From positions 7,343 to 17,297 of the forward strand of contig JAJYCH010000016.1 in NCBI GenBank assembly GCA_021778575.1: a stretch of DNA of 9,955 nucleotides, written 5' to 3'. Position 1 is the first letter of the stretch; each line of letters starts with the position of its first letter. Both the position numbers and the translations under genes were made by a program. Shown here piece after piece: positions 1-7,669 of the stretch. The notes below the pieces were generated by a model. It was not told the origin of the DNA, made no database searches, and saw only the letters and a list, made by a program, of their open reading frames with translations. The stretch is from Planctomycetota bacterium (GTDB lineage: Bacteria > Planctomycetota > Planctomycetia > Isosphaerales > Isosphaeraceae).

Positions 1-2
1 TG

Positions 3-368
3 AGGGACGAGTTCATCGCGAAAGACGAGGCGCTGGGCCTGTTCGTAGTCATGCTGCAGCTCTTCGCCGATGCCAAGATCAGCGGCAAGCCGTTCAACAA
101 GCTGGTGGTTCTCGGCGATCGGTTCACTCTGTACAACGGCGATACGATCTTTCACACCGGAACGATCAAGGTCGAAGGGGCCTCGATGCCCAAGTCATTC
201 GCCTGGAGCTGGAAAAACGGCGGCAAGGTTATCGCTTCGGTCGGCCTGCTCTCGGTCGAGGCGGGAAAGCTGACCCTCTGCTGTGACCTTGATGGCACGA
301 ACCGCCCGAAATCGCTGCAATCGAAGCCCGGCTCACTCCACACGCTTTTGACCTTCCAGGCGAAGTAG
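3..368 (+). CDS. TIGR03067-like protein, C-terminal part (5' end outside window)
   Basis: The reading frame is open from the left edge, so this is the 3' part of a longer gene; the internal Met codon at 51 is probably not the start. The end of the protein (KLTLCCDLDG, then NRPKSLQSKPGS and a final LLTFQ strand) resembles the closing strands of TIGR03067, a small beta-rich domain abundant in planctomycetes that usually ends in a 'LKLC...RP..F.SKPGSG..LL' pattern. The preceding FTLYNGDTIFHTGTIKVEG stretch fits the inner strands of the same fold. The function of the family is unknown, and many members are secreted. The N-terminus is missing here, so localisation cannot be judged. The stop codon lies only 14 bp from the stop of the convergent gene at 383, with no obvious hairpin between them. 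Confidence 0.72.
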   Translation, partial: RDEFIAKDEALGLFVVMLQLFADAKISGKPFNKLVVLGDRFTLYNGDTIFHTGTIKVEGASMPKSFAWSWKNGGKVIASVGLLSVEAGKLTLCCDLDGTNRPKSLQSKPGSLHTLLTFQAK

Positions 369-382
369 CCGATCCATCCCAC

Positions 383-1411
383 TCAGCGTTTGGTGAGCTT
401 ATCCAGCCGATCGATCGCCGAGGGAAGCCGGAGCCAGCGGTCCTCCAGACGACGTTCGAGCGGATCAAGAAACCCCTTGCCGTTTCGGACCGAGGAAGCC
501 GGCGATTGATCCGCGTATTCCACGTACCGGTTCAAGAACCCTAGAGCTTTGTGAGGCGTCTGCCCAAGCCGGATCAGTTGGCGGTAGGCCCAGGAATCGG
601 ACTGAAACTCCGACTCGGCGGGCAAACCGTCGGCGATCGCTCGATACAGTTTCACGTAGGGATCAAGCTCGGCCGACTCGGATGTATTCACGTCGGTCAT
701 CATTCGCCGGGCGAAATCCTTGGCATCGAGGTGCGCGATCTCTCGGGCCACGCAGAACTGTAACTCGACGTCGTTCGCGGTCAACAAGAACAGGCTACTG
801 CTCAGATAAATGTATTTTCCGAAGTGCGAGAAAGTAAACATCTTTTTTGAGCGAATGACGACGATCTCATAGTCCGGTATTTCCTTGCGAACTCGGGCGG
901 GGCGAAGGGTCCGCTTGACCTCGTTCAGCCGTCGGCGCCAGCCCTGGCTCACTTCGCCTGGATGCCTGGTCAAGAGATAGCCGTGCAGCGCCTCGGCGAT
1001 CCGTTCCTCCTCGGCCCAGCTCATCGCGGCCAGATCCCTGGGCAGATCGAGCTTCGGCATCGCGACGACCGGCGGAGCAGGGGGGGAGGTGTCAGCGGGA
1101 GCCGGCGTGGTGCTGGTTGTCGCGGCCGGTGCCGTGGCTGGTATGGTCACCGAGCGCGGCGCGGTTTCGTAGGTCCGATTCAATTCCGCGGGAACGTCGA
1201 GCAAATCACGAGCCAGCGAGTCGGGCTCGGGCGATTCGGGCTCGGGAGCCTGAGCGATCGAACGGGGCGGCTCGATGGCTCGCGCGATCAGATCGGCCTT
1301 GCGATTCTTTTGGAGTGATTCTCGATAAGATCGTCCGTCGGCCGCGACCAGCCAGGCCAGCAAGATCATCAAGCCAAGAGAAACGGTCACGATCAACCAG
1401 CGCTGGATCAT
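383..1411 (-). CDS. Membrane-anchored M48-like metallopeptidase homologue with degenerate zinc motif
   Basis: 342 aa. Residues 5-23 form one N-terminal hydrophobic helix (membrane anchor or uncleaved signal). Residues 49-120 are a Pro/Ala/Thr-rich linker, and residues ~130-330 align by eye with M48 (HtpX/Ste24/BepA-like) peptidases. The stretch KMFTFSHFGKYIYLSSSLF corresponds to the 'NAFALPGGYIYV..GLL' strand-helix that precedes the active site, followed by ANDVELQFCVAREIAHLD. In M48 enzymes this motif is HExxH. Here the first zinc-binding His is Arg223 (codon CGA), while Glu224 and His227 are kept. The third-ligand motif is present as EFQSD (E268-D272), close to the EFQAD of ZMPSTE24. This therefore looks like a pseudo-peptidase or one with altered metal binding; that is inference. 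The gene is divergent from the kinase gene across 212 bp, with only a weak GGGG ribosome-binding site. Confidence 0.75.
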   Translation of the reverse strand: MIQRWLIVTVSLGLMILLAWLVAADGRSYRESLQKNRKADLIARAIEPPRSIAQAPEPESPEPDSLARDLLDVPAELNRTYETAPRSVTIPATAPAATTSTTPAPADTSPPAPPVVAMPKLDLPRDLAAMSWAEEERIAEALHGYLLTRHPGEVSQGWRRRLNEVKRTLRPARVRKEIPDYEIVVIRSKKMFTFSHFGKYIYLSSSLFLLTANDVELQFCVAREIAHLDAKDFARRMMTDVNTSESAELDPYVKLYRAIADGLPAESEFQSDSWAYRQLIRLGQTPHKALGFLNRYVEYADQSPASSVRNGKGFLDPLERRLEDRWLRLPSAIDRLDKLTKR

Positions 1412-1623
1412 GTTTGCCGACCCCGAAGAATCCTACCGATGCGGAATGCCAGATTAATTTATCAGCAAGATAATGTCATTGTCTCGACTTCAGAATCAAG
1501 AAATAATAAAGTCGAACGTGTTCTTGCGGATGGTCCGAATGCGAGTGAATAATACTCTGTCGATCCGCTTGATGAGAAGAGTGACCATCCACCTCCCGTC
1601 GAACTTGTGAGGAATTTTTTGCC
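1412..1623. promoter_or_regulatory. Divergent intergenic region between M48-like gene and kinase gene
   Basis: This 212-bp spacer must hold the promoters of both divergent genes. It is more AT-rich than the flanking genes. A possible promoter for the kinase is TTGCGG (1524-1529), 18 bp, AATAAT (1548-1553), about 70 bp upstream of the start codon; the match to consensus is only fair. The kinase ribosome-binding site GAGGA lies at 1609-1613. No strong inverted repeat that would suggest an operator was noticed. Confidence 0.35.
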
Positions 1624-3909
1624 ATGGCGATCCCTATGACAGGCTGGGTTGGTCGAGAGCTTTCGGGTAACCGATATGTAATCGATCACCTGCTCGGTGA
1701 AGGTGGAATGGGCTTTGTTTATCGGGCGAAGGATCGCAACCTGGGCTCGACGGTCGTGATCAAAGTTCCTCGACTGGAAATGCTCCAGGATTCCGATTTT
1801 GCATTCCGGTTCGGCAAGGAGATCAAGGCTCTCGTCGAATTATCGCACCCGCATATTGTCAAGATCATGGATGCCGGCGAATTGGACGGGCTGCCATTCG
1901 CGGTCATGCAATGCCTCAACGGTGGAAGTTTGGAGGACCAGCTGGTTGATGGGCCAGATGGTCAGATCCGTCCACAAACGCCAAAAAGTCTCATCGAGTG
2001 GCTTCCGATCATCGCCAAGACACTCGACTTCGTTCACTCGCGAAATATCGTCCATCGCGATATCAAACCAGGCAACATTCTGTTTGACGAACACGGCAAT
2101 GCCTACCTGAGCGATTTTGGCATTGCCAAGACGATGGCAACGAGTACGTTTAACTCGCAATCAACAACCATGACATCGGCGGGAAGTGTGGTGGGCACTC
2201 CAGCCTACATGCCCTATGAGACTTTGATGGGGCATGCCTATGACGGCAGGGCCGACCAGTATTCGCTGGCAGTAACTGTCTATGAAGTACTCGCTGGTCG
2301 CCGACCATTTGAGGAACGCGGACCCGCACTCTGGATGCGTCACGGCCGAGACGAGGGACCTCCCGAACTTCACACCCTTTGCCCTCAGATCGCGGTGGGG
2401 CTGTCGCAGGCGATCCACCGTGGACTTGCGAAAGACCAGAACGCCCGATATCCGACCTGCGGCGATTTCGCCTCGGCGGTCCTGGCCGAGCTCGTAGCCA
2501 TTCCGATCGCGCAGGAAAGTGCGATCCTGAAATGCCCCCGATGCTCGAAGCAGGTCCGGGTCCGCGAAAACTTGCGGGGCGAGCTTGGCATCTGTCAGAA
2601 ATGTGGCGCCCGATACCGGGTCGCCGGCGATCTCTCGGCCCTCGAACTACGCGAGCCAGTCTCGGCAATTCCCGACGAGACGGTCACGCCCATCGCCGAT
2701 GACATTGTCACACCGATCAGTAACAAGACAGTGGTCGACCAACTGGGAATCACGATCACCGAAAAAATGGCCGTCGAAGGGCCAACAACCGCAGCCCAAG
2801 CTCTGCCCCGAACCGAGATCACCACGACGCCCGAAACGCCGCCCGACTCGAAACAGCCAGAGAAATCGGTACCGCCCATTCCATCGGACGCGATCCGTCG
2901 CCGGAAGCGAATCCTGATCGGCTCGTCCGTCGCCGGTGGCACGCTCGGTTTTGGAGGTCTGATCGGCATTCTGCTCTGGTCGGCTCCCAATCCGGTCGAC
3001 ACGGCGCCGAACACATCAACCGTTTCGAGTAGCAGCGAATCGGGCGATGGTTTCGATTCCGAACCTACCAAGGAAAAGAAAAAGCAGGGAGGACGAAGGC
3101 CGGCGGCCGCCCCGGTCTTACCCATGGTCACCTTCCAGGGGATTGCGCCTCGGACGATGGAACAAGGAGCACGGGTGGTGTTCCGACCGAGGATGAACTT
3201 CGCGAATGGGACCACTCAGAAGGTTCGTTACCGACTGATCTCCGGCACCAATCAAGGCGCGACGATCGATAGCGACACCGGGATGTTCGACTGGACGACG
3301 GACACCGACACGAACCCGGGGCTCTATCAATTCGAAATCGAGGCCGCCCTGGTCAGCAACCCGGAAAGTCGTGACCGTCGGACCTTCACGATCACCGTCA
3401 ATCCTCGCCAGGTCGAAACCAGAACGGATCGGTTACCGGTGCCGACCGGCCCCGACGAACCCGCCGAATCTCGCCCATTGGCAAATAACAGCTCGATACC
3501 GAACAACGGCAGAATGGGCGGGGGTCTTCCAGGGGTGACAGACTCGAACTCCGAGGCCAGGAACAAGCCGAGCGAGCCAACGAGCGAACCCGACGTCAAG
3601 CCGCAGGATGCCGAACCGGCGATTGCCAAGCCGGGAGCCGCCGCCAAAAAGCCCGCCCCCAAGGCCCCGCCGATGACTCTCGCGGAACACGTCAAGGCGA
3701 TCCAGAAACAGATCAGCACGATCGACAACCATGACGCGAAGATGGCCCTGACAAACGCTCTGAACAACGCGGGGAAAGCGAGTTCGACACCTACGGCCGA
3801 GAGATTCTGCAGCAACGCAATCAAGGCCGCGCCCAACGATGCCGACGTGCAGAGCTGTGTCCATAAAATTAAAAAACTATGCGTTGAGTCTCGGGTCAAG
3901 GGACGTTGA
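1624..3909 (+). CDS. Transmembrane serine/threonine protein kinase with zinc ribbon and Ig-like ectodomain
   Basis: 761 aa. The Hanks-type kinase domain spans ~18-292: glycine loop GEGGMGFV (25-32), ATP-binding Lys47, helix-C Glu66, catalytic HRDIKPGN (144-151) and DFG (164-166). The activation loop is Ser/Thr-rich, and GTPAYMPYE stands where GTPAYMAPE is usual. A CPRC...CQKC zinc ribbon (C304, C307, C324, C327) follows. Next come a Thr-rich linker with a repeated VTPI motif (354-357, 363-366), a membrane helix at ~429-452, and an extracytoplasmic part. The latter contains an Ig-like putative domain (~500-595; TIDSDTGMFDW then GLYQFEIEA, He_PIG-like), a Pro/Ser-rich stretch and a C-terminal helical region (~684-755). 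All catalytic residues are present, so it should be active and sense through the ectodomain. The start is supported by GAGGA 10 nt upstream. It is probably co-transcribed with the secreted protein gene at 3960. Confidence 0.93.
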   Translation: MAIPMTGWVGRELSGNRYVIDHLLGEGGMGFVYRAKDRNLGSTVVIKVPRLEMLQDSDFAFRFGKEIKALVELSHPHIVKIMDAGELDGLPFAVMQCLNGGSLEDQLVDGPDGQIRPQTPKSLIEWLPIIAKTLDFVHSRNIVHRDIKPGNILFDEHGNAYLSDFGIAKTMATSTFNSQSTTMTSAGSVVGTPAYMPYETLMGHAYDGRADQYSLAVTVYEVLAGRRPFEERGPALWMRHGRDEGPPELHTLCPQIAVGLSQAIHRGLAKDQNARYPTCGDFASAVLAELVAIPIAQESAILKCPRCSKQVRVRENLRGELGICQKCGARYRVAGDLSALELREPVSAIPDETVTPIADDIVTPISNKTVVDQLGITITEKMAVEGPTTAAQALPRTEITTTPETPPDSKQPEKSVPPIPSDAIRRRKRILIGSSVAGGTLGFGGLIGILLWSAPNPVDTAPNTSTVSSSSESGDGFDSEPTKEKKKQGGRRPAAAPVLPMVTFQGIAPRTMEQGARVVFRPRMNFANGTTQKVRYRLISGTNQGATIDSDTGMFDWTTDTDTNPGLYQFEIEAALVSNPESRDRRTFTITVNPRQVETRTDRLPVPTGPDEPAESRPLANNSSIPNNGRMGGGLPGVTDSNSEARNKPSEPTSEPDVKPQDAEPAIAKPGAAAKKPAPKAPPMTLAEHVKAIQKQISTIDNHDAKMALTNALNNAGKASSTPTAERFCSNAIKAAPNDADVQSCVHKIKKLCVESRVKGR

Positions 3910-3946
3910 AATCGTTTAATCGTTTTCAGTTCTCCGACAGTCCAGC

Positions 3947-3953
3947 AAAGGAG
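3947..3953 (+). promoter_or_regulatory. Ribosome-binding site that fixes the start of the secreted-protein gene
   Basis: AAAGGAG lies 6 nt before ATG 3960. The reading frame is open further upstream to a TTG at 3906 that overlaps the kinase stop, but that TTG has no ribosome-binding site. Starting at 3960 also places a clean signal peptide at the N-terminus. Confidence 0.75.
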
Positions 3954-3959
3954 CTACGC

Positions 3960-5078
3960 ATGACCAACAGAGCACGCGTTTGTAATTTACTGATTTTTTG
4001 TGGGGCGGTTCTGGTAGGTTTTCCAGCCCTGGGCCAGACGGTGATCCTCGACAATCGTACGATCGAATCGCCAACGTCCGGACTGAACCTCGGCCCGGGT
4101 TCGACACCCGAAGGAGACAAACTGCGCGGCGAAGCGGCCAAGGAGATTGGCGAGGGGATCAATGCCCTCTACTCTGCTCAAGGACGAAGCACCGATGCAA
4201 ATACGCTGATCAGACTCTCGGAATATCAGTATCGCTATCTGGAACGAATAAACCGCGCCCGCGAGAAACAATTTGGCCGGCGGTTCAACCGTATGATCGT
4301 CACGTATAACCAGCGACAGGATCGTCTCCGAAACGATCCGGACTACCTCGACCTGCTTCGGGGAGACACGCTCAACGTCGTGCTCCAGGATCTCTTCGAC
4401 CCCAAGATCGCGCCGTCCTCACTGCGGCTGGTCAGCGTCGAGCTGCCGGTCTCCACCGTCCAGACCTTGCCGTTTCAGGTCCCCACGCTGAGCGGGTCGA
4501 TCTCGCGCCGAACCTTGACCGTCGACAACGGCAACGGCTGGCCGGTCGCCCTGAATGTCAAGGAACTGGAACGCGAGAAAAACGCCTATCTCCGAGCGGT
4601 CGACGCTTTTCTCGAACGGAATCTCCAGCCCAACTTGCCGCTGAATTCGGTCCTGGCGGTCGAGTCGGCCGTTGCCGATCTGAAGTCCTCGGTTCAGCTT
4701 CATTTCGTCATGAAAAATGATGTTTATAATCAAGCGATGAACTTTGTCAGACAGCTCGAAGATCAAGCCAGACTGCTCAAGAACGACACGGTCCGGCGTT
4801 TTCTGGCGGATATCGAAAAATACTCAGGAACGACAATTGCCGACCTGATCGACTTCATGCGCTGGTACCATCTTCGGTTTGCCGCCGCGGAGCCGGGAAC
4901 GCCTGAGCGATCACTTTATCCAACTCTCTATGAACGTTTGAACCTTCAGCGCGAAAAGATTCAGGAAATGGCCCGACAGGATGCCGCCGATGCCCGGTCA
5001 AGGTCCGCCAAGCCCGGCTCGGGGAAAGCGCTGGACCAGCAAGATTCCGGCAACCGGCCAGACAAGGGTGATCAGTAA
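3960..5078 (+). CDS. Secreted protein of unknown function
   Basis: 372 aa from ATG 3960. The N-terminus MTNRARVC, then hydrophobic LLIFCGAVLVGF, then PALGQ looks like a type I signal peptide cut after Gly25, so the product should be exported. The mature protein is charged and mostly helical in appearance (runs such as YRYLERINRAREKQ, KELEREKNAYLRAVDAF and LEDQARLLKND), with a Pro/Ser-rich middle (~150-195). The hydrophilic tail (~340-372) is probably disordered. I recognise no domain. The gene starts 50 bp after the kinase stop in the same direction, so it is likely in the same operon and could be an extracytoplasmic partner of the kinase ectodomain; that is inference. Its last 81 bp overlap the end of the minus-strand FHA membrane protein gene. 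Confidence 0.82.
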   Translation: MTNRARVCNLLIFCGAVLVGFPALGQTVILDNRTIESPTSGLNLGPGSTPEGDKLRGEAAKEIGEGINALYSAQGRSTDANTLIRLSEYQYRYLERINRAREKQFGRRFNRMIVTYNQRQDRLRNDPDYLDLLRGDTLNVVLQDLFDPKIAPSSLRLVSVELPVSTVQTLPFQVPTLSGSISRRTLTVDNGNGWPVALNVKELEREKNAYLRAVDAFLERNLQPNLPLNSVLAVESAVADLKSSVQLHFVMKNDVYNQAMNFVRQLEDQARLLKNDTVRRFLADIEKYSGTTIADLIDFMRWYHLRFAAAEPGTPERSLYPTLYERLNLQREKIQEMARQDAADARSRSAKPGSGKALDQQDSGNRPDKGDQ

Positions 5079-6749
5079 ACCCAGGAAACAGGCTCTCGGC
5101 CCCACTCGATAGGTCTCGGCCGGAAATATCGACTCGGCCATGTCGATATATTCGCTCGACGATCGTTCCGGAGCTGATGGGGCACGCCAGGTTGGTCGTC
5201 GATCACTCTCCAGGACCAGCAAACCCTCGAACACCCAGCGCGACGGCAAACCATCGGCCGCGACGCGAACCGGCAAAGGAAGACGGGTGCGATTGGGCCA
5301 GTCGCCTCCCAGAAGCCCCGCGACCACGAAAATGATCGTCATAACAACAATTGCCGATGATAGTCGGGACGTGAGACCTTGCACGCAGAGCCCCAGAGCC
5401 ATCCCGACAATCATTCCCGATGTGATCAGCCCCAGCATGCCCAGCCAGGAGCCCTTGAGACCAGACCCGATCGACACGATCGTCAAGATCAGCAGGCAGG
5501 CGAGGAACCCCGAACACAGGTTCCCCGCGATCCGGCTCCATCTCAGATCAACCCGGAACGGTCGGGGGTAAGCAGGATCGCCAATCTCAAGGCTGACCAG
5601 AGCGCCGCAAGCGATCGGAAGTAACGCCAGAAAAAACAACAAGTAATGAATCGTCAACGCCGACTGAGTCCAGTTCTCGCTGGTGATCGGCGACCGAGCG
5701 GAACCCGAAAAGAGGATCGTCACCGCCAACGCCAGGACCAAGGCCAGTCCGACAACAAGACCCCAGAGCAGCCAGGGAAGATCGATCCGGCGCTGATCTC
5801 CCACCGAATTCCATTTCGAGCGACGGGGTTCGATCGAGTCCGCGGCAACCCGACCGATCGAGGTTCGCGGCCTCCCAGCCTCCGGCTCATCCTCGTCCGG
5901 ATCGACCGCGATCGAGAGTCCGGCATCCATCAACGGATCGACCGATGGTTCGATCGTTGGCGAGACGATTTTGAGAGTCAGGCGGTAGCTTCCCAGTCCA
6001 ATCTCGTCGCCGGATTGGATCAGCGCCCGGCCTTGCGTTACCGGTTGCCCATTGATAAATGTGCCGTTGGCCGAACCCAGATCTTCCAGAAAAACCTGCG
6101 CCCCGTCGCGACTGAGCCGGGCGTGCGAACCCGAGACCACGGGCGAGTTAATGACCCAGCCGGATTCCGGGTTTCTGCCCACGATCATCAGCGAGCCCTG
6201 GAACTCCAGGATTGGGGTACTCACGCTCCGGGACGCGATCTCTCGTCCCAGAAGGCGACTCGCCGGGACTTCGAGGGAACCGAAAAAGACCTGATCCGAT
6301 TCGAGCAATCGAGATCGCTGGATGGTTGGACCGACCTTGTTGATCGACGTGCCATTGGTGGATCTCAGATCCTCGATCCAGTATGGCCCGTTCGATCCAC
6401 CAATAATCAATCGGGCATGAAGCTCGGAGACGCGGGAATCGTCGATCTTCACGTCGGTCTCGACACCGCGACCGATCAGGAGAATCCTGGTCCCCACCGG
6501 CCAATCATTCTCTGGCCAGGGGAGTACCACCTGCATTCCCAGGCGGATCTGATCCTCACGCTTGACCCGAGATCGCGAGGTAATCTGATGTCCATTGACA
6601 AAAGTCCCGTTCGACGAAGCGAGATCCTCCAGAAAATCGCCATCAGTCCGCTGTTCGAGCCGACAATGGTGCCCGGAAACCGAAGGTCGTTCGATGATCA
6701 GGTCGCAATCCCCGGCGCTTCCGATGGTCCACGCACGATTGACGGACAT
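4998..6749 (-). CDS. Polytopic membrane protein with three N-terminal FHA domains
   Basis: 583 aa. Three FHA domains, which bind phosphothreonine: FHA1 ~1-76, FHA2 ~88-160, FHA3 ~183-260. FHA2 (R94, S108, H111, N132) and FHA3 (R192, S206, H209, N228) keep the binding-site residues. FHA1 keeps S25, H28 and N47 but has Ser11 where the conserved Arg should be. A charged linker (~262-322) leads to about six membrane helices (~326-347, 367-387, 407-428, 433-457, 462-481, 554-573). The segment before the last helix, PSRWVFEGLLVLES, and the LFFLALLPIACGAL helix recall ABC-2/ABCG-type permeases, which in planctomycetes can be fused to FHA domains. No ABC ATPase domain is present, so transport activity is not supported. 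The gene lies 15 bp after the upstream FHA gene with no clear ribosome-binding site, which suggests translational coupling. The last helix is encoded antisense to the neighbouring gene's tail. Confidence 0.88.
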   Translation of the reverse strand: MSVNRAWTIGSAGDCDLIIERPSVSGHHCRLEQRTDGDFLEDLASSNGTFVNGHQITSRSRVKREDQIRLGMQVVLPWPENDWPVGTRILLIGRGVETDVKIDDSRVSELHARLIIGGSNGPYWIEDLRSTNGTSINKVGPTIQRSRLLESDQVFFGSLEVPASRLLGREIASRSVSTPILEFQGSLMIVGRNPESGWVINSPVVSGSHARLSRDGAQVFLEDLGSANGTFINGQPVTQGRALIQSGDEIGLGSYRLTLKIVSPTIEPSVDPLMDAGLSIAVDPDEDEPEAGRPRTSIGRVAADSIEPRRSKWNSVGDQRRIDLPWLLWGLVVGLALVLALAVTILFSGSARSPITSENWTQSALTIHYLLFFLALLPIACGALVSLEIGDPAYPRPFRVDLRWSRIAGNLCSGFLACLLILTIVSIGSGLKGSWLGMLGLITSGMIVGMALGLCVQGLTSRLSSAIVVMTIIFVVAGLLGGDWPNRTRLPLPVRVAADGLPSRWVFEGLLVLESDRRPTWRAPSAPERSSSEYIDMAESIFPAETYRVGPRACFLGLLITLVWPVAGILLVQRFPRAGLGGP

Positions 6750-6764
6750 GAGTTAATCTCGAAT

Positions 6765-7637
6765 CTAGAGAATCTTGATGACAAATCGTTGTTCACCGCA
6801 CTGAAACTGCCCGCCTCGATCGAGCATCGCCTCGGCGACGCGCAGCCAGAGTCCGTTGCGCGACTGGGAATTCTCGATCTCCCAGCGTCCCTTGGCATCG
6901 CGATGAAGTCGGGCATGACGCGGGTTGAGCATCCGGTCGTCAATGACGATCGAGCACTGCGACGGGTCGCGACCGAGCCAATGTTCCGTCCCCGTCAAGT
7001 TGAACCGCTGACCGGTTCCTTGATCGTTGAGCTCGACCAGAGCGGCGATTCCCTGCTGAACGATCTCCGAGGACCCGTCGACTTGCCACTTCCGGGTAGC
7101 GTTCGGCCGAGCCTGAGCTTCCATGAGCGGCGCGGGAGTCGCTTCTTCCAGATGATAACGACGACTTCCGAGCAAGATCTCTTTTTGTGGACCCAGAATC
7201 ACTCGCGAGACTTTCACAAATGTACCATTGGTACTTTGCAAATCTTTTAAATACCAGTTGAATTGACCATTTTCCCACCTCCGGCTAATCTCGGCATGCT
7301 TGCCGGACAGGCCGCCGTCATGAGGGATGATCAGATCCCCCTCGGCTCGACCGATCTCGAATCGAGAATCTCGAATCCGGATCGTCTCCCCGGTCTCCTC
7401 ACCATCATCCTGAACGGTCAGAACCGCCATCGAAGGTCGGTGAGTCGGTCGAAACGCGAGGGTATCGCTCTCGATCGAGAGGCCGGATTGGCCGATCGAC
7501 TTTTCCACGGCCTGAACATTTTCCTTGACGGTCGCCGGCTTTGGTTCCGGCGATCGCAGGTGACCGACGTTTTCCCGGACCGTCACCATCCGCCGAGGAG
7601 GCTGGGAGCGATCAACTCCATCGTCTTGAGTGCTCAT
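6765..7637 (-). CDS. Soluble protein with two FHA domains and duplicated N-terminal TV(R/K)ENV motif
   Basis: 290 aa, with no signal peptide or membrane helix, so presumably cytoplasmic. FHA-A (~70-163) has IGR (R97), S111, H114 and STNGTF (N137). FHA-B (~195-290) has LGR (R223), H241 and RNG (N261), but Asn238 replaces the usual Ser, which may weaken phosphopeptide binding. The disordered N-terminus carries two copies of one motif, TVRENV (19-24) and TVKENV (36-41), 17 residues apart. Thr-containing tails ahead of an FHA domain are known from GarA/OdhI, where a Ser/Thr kinase phosphorylates the tail and the FHA domain then binds it; a similar switch here is inference. The start at 7637 is supported by GAGGGA 5 nt upstream. 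It is the first gene of a two-gene minus-strand operon with the three-FHA membrane protein and is probably a partner of the nearby kinase. Confidence 0.9.
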   Translation of the reverse strand: MSTQDDGVDRSQPPRRMVTVRENVGHLRSPEPKPATVKENVQAVEKSIGQSGLSIESDTLAFRPTHRPSMAVLTVQDDGEETGETIRIRDSRFEIGRAEGDLIIPHDGGLSGKHAEISRRWENGQFNWYLKDLQSTNGTFVKVSRVILGPQKEILLGSRRYHLEEATPAPLMEAQARPNATRKWQVDGSSEIVQQGIAALVELNDQGTGQRFNLTGTEHWLGRDPSQCSIVIDDRMLNPRHARLHRDAKGRWEIENSQSRNGLWLRVAEAMLDRGGQFQCGEQRFVIKIL

Positions 7638-7642
7638 CGATT

Positions 7643-7648
7643 TCCCTC
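7643..7648 (-). promoter_or_regulatory. Ribosome-binding site of the two-FHA gene
   Basis: On the minus strand the sequence reads GAGGGA, then 5 nt, then ATG at 7637. This is the clearest Shine-Dalgarno in the minus-strand operon. Confidence 0.6.
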
Positions 7649-7669
7649 ATTCACAAAACCTAGGAATTG

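Noticed and set aside
2150..3899. Several minus-strand frames of 140-206 codons opposite the kinase gene
   Set aside because: They are antisense shadows of the kinase, zinc ribbon and ectodomain coding sequence, with low-complexity Arg/Ser/Gly translations and no ribosome-binding sites.
3906..3959. Upstream TTG start for the secreted protein
   Set aside because: It overlaps the kinase stop codon, lacks a ribosome-binding site, and would bury the signal peptide behind 18 extra residues. ATG 3960 has AAAGGAG and a clean signal peptide.
5646..7250. A 534-codon plus-strand frame opposite the two FHA genes
   Set aside because: Its translation is rich in Arg, Asp and Pro without domains, and it lies exactly antisense to two genes with clear FHA motifs. 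Long antisense frames are expected in GC-rich coding DNA.
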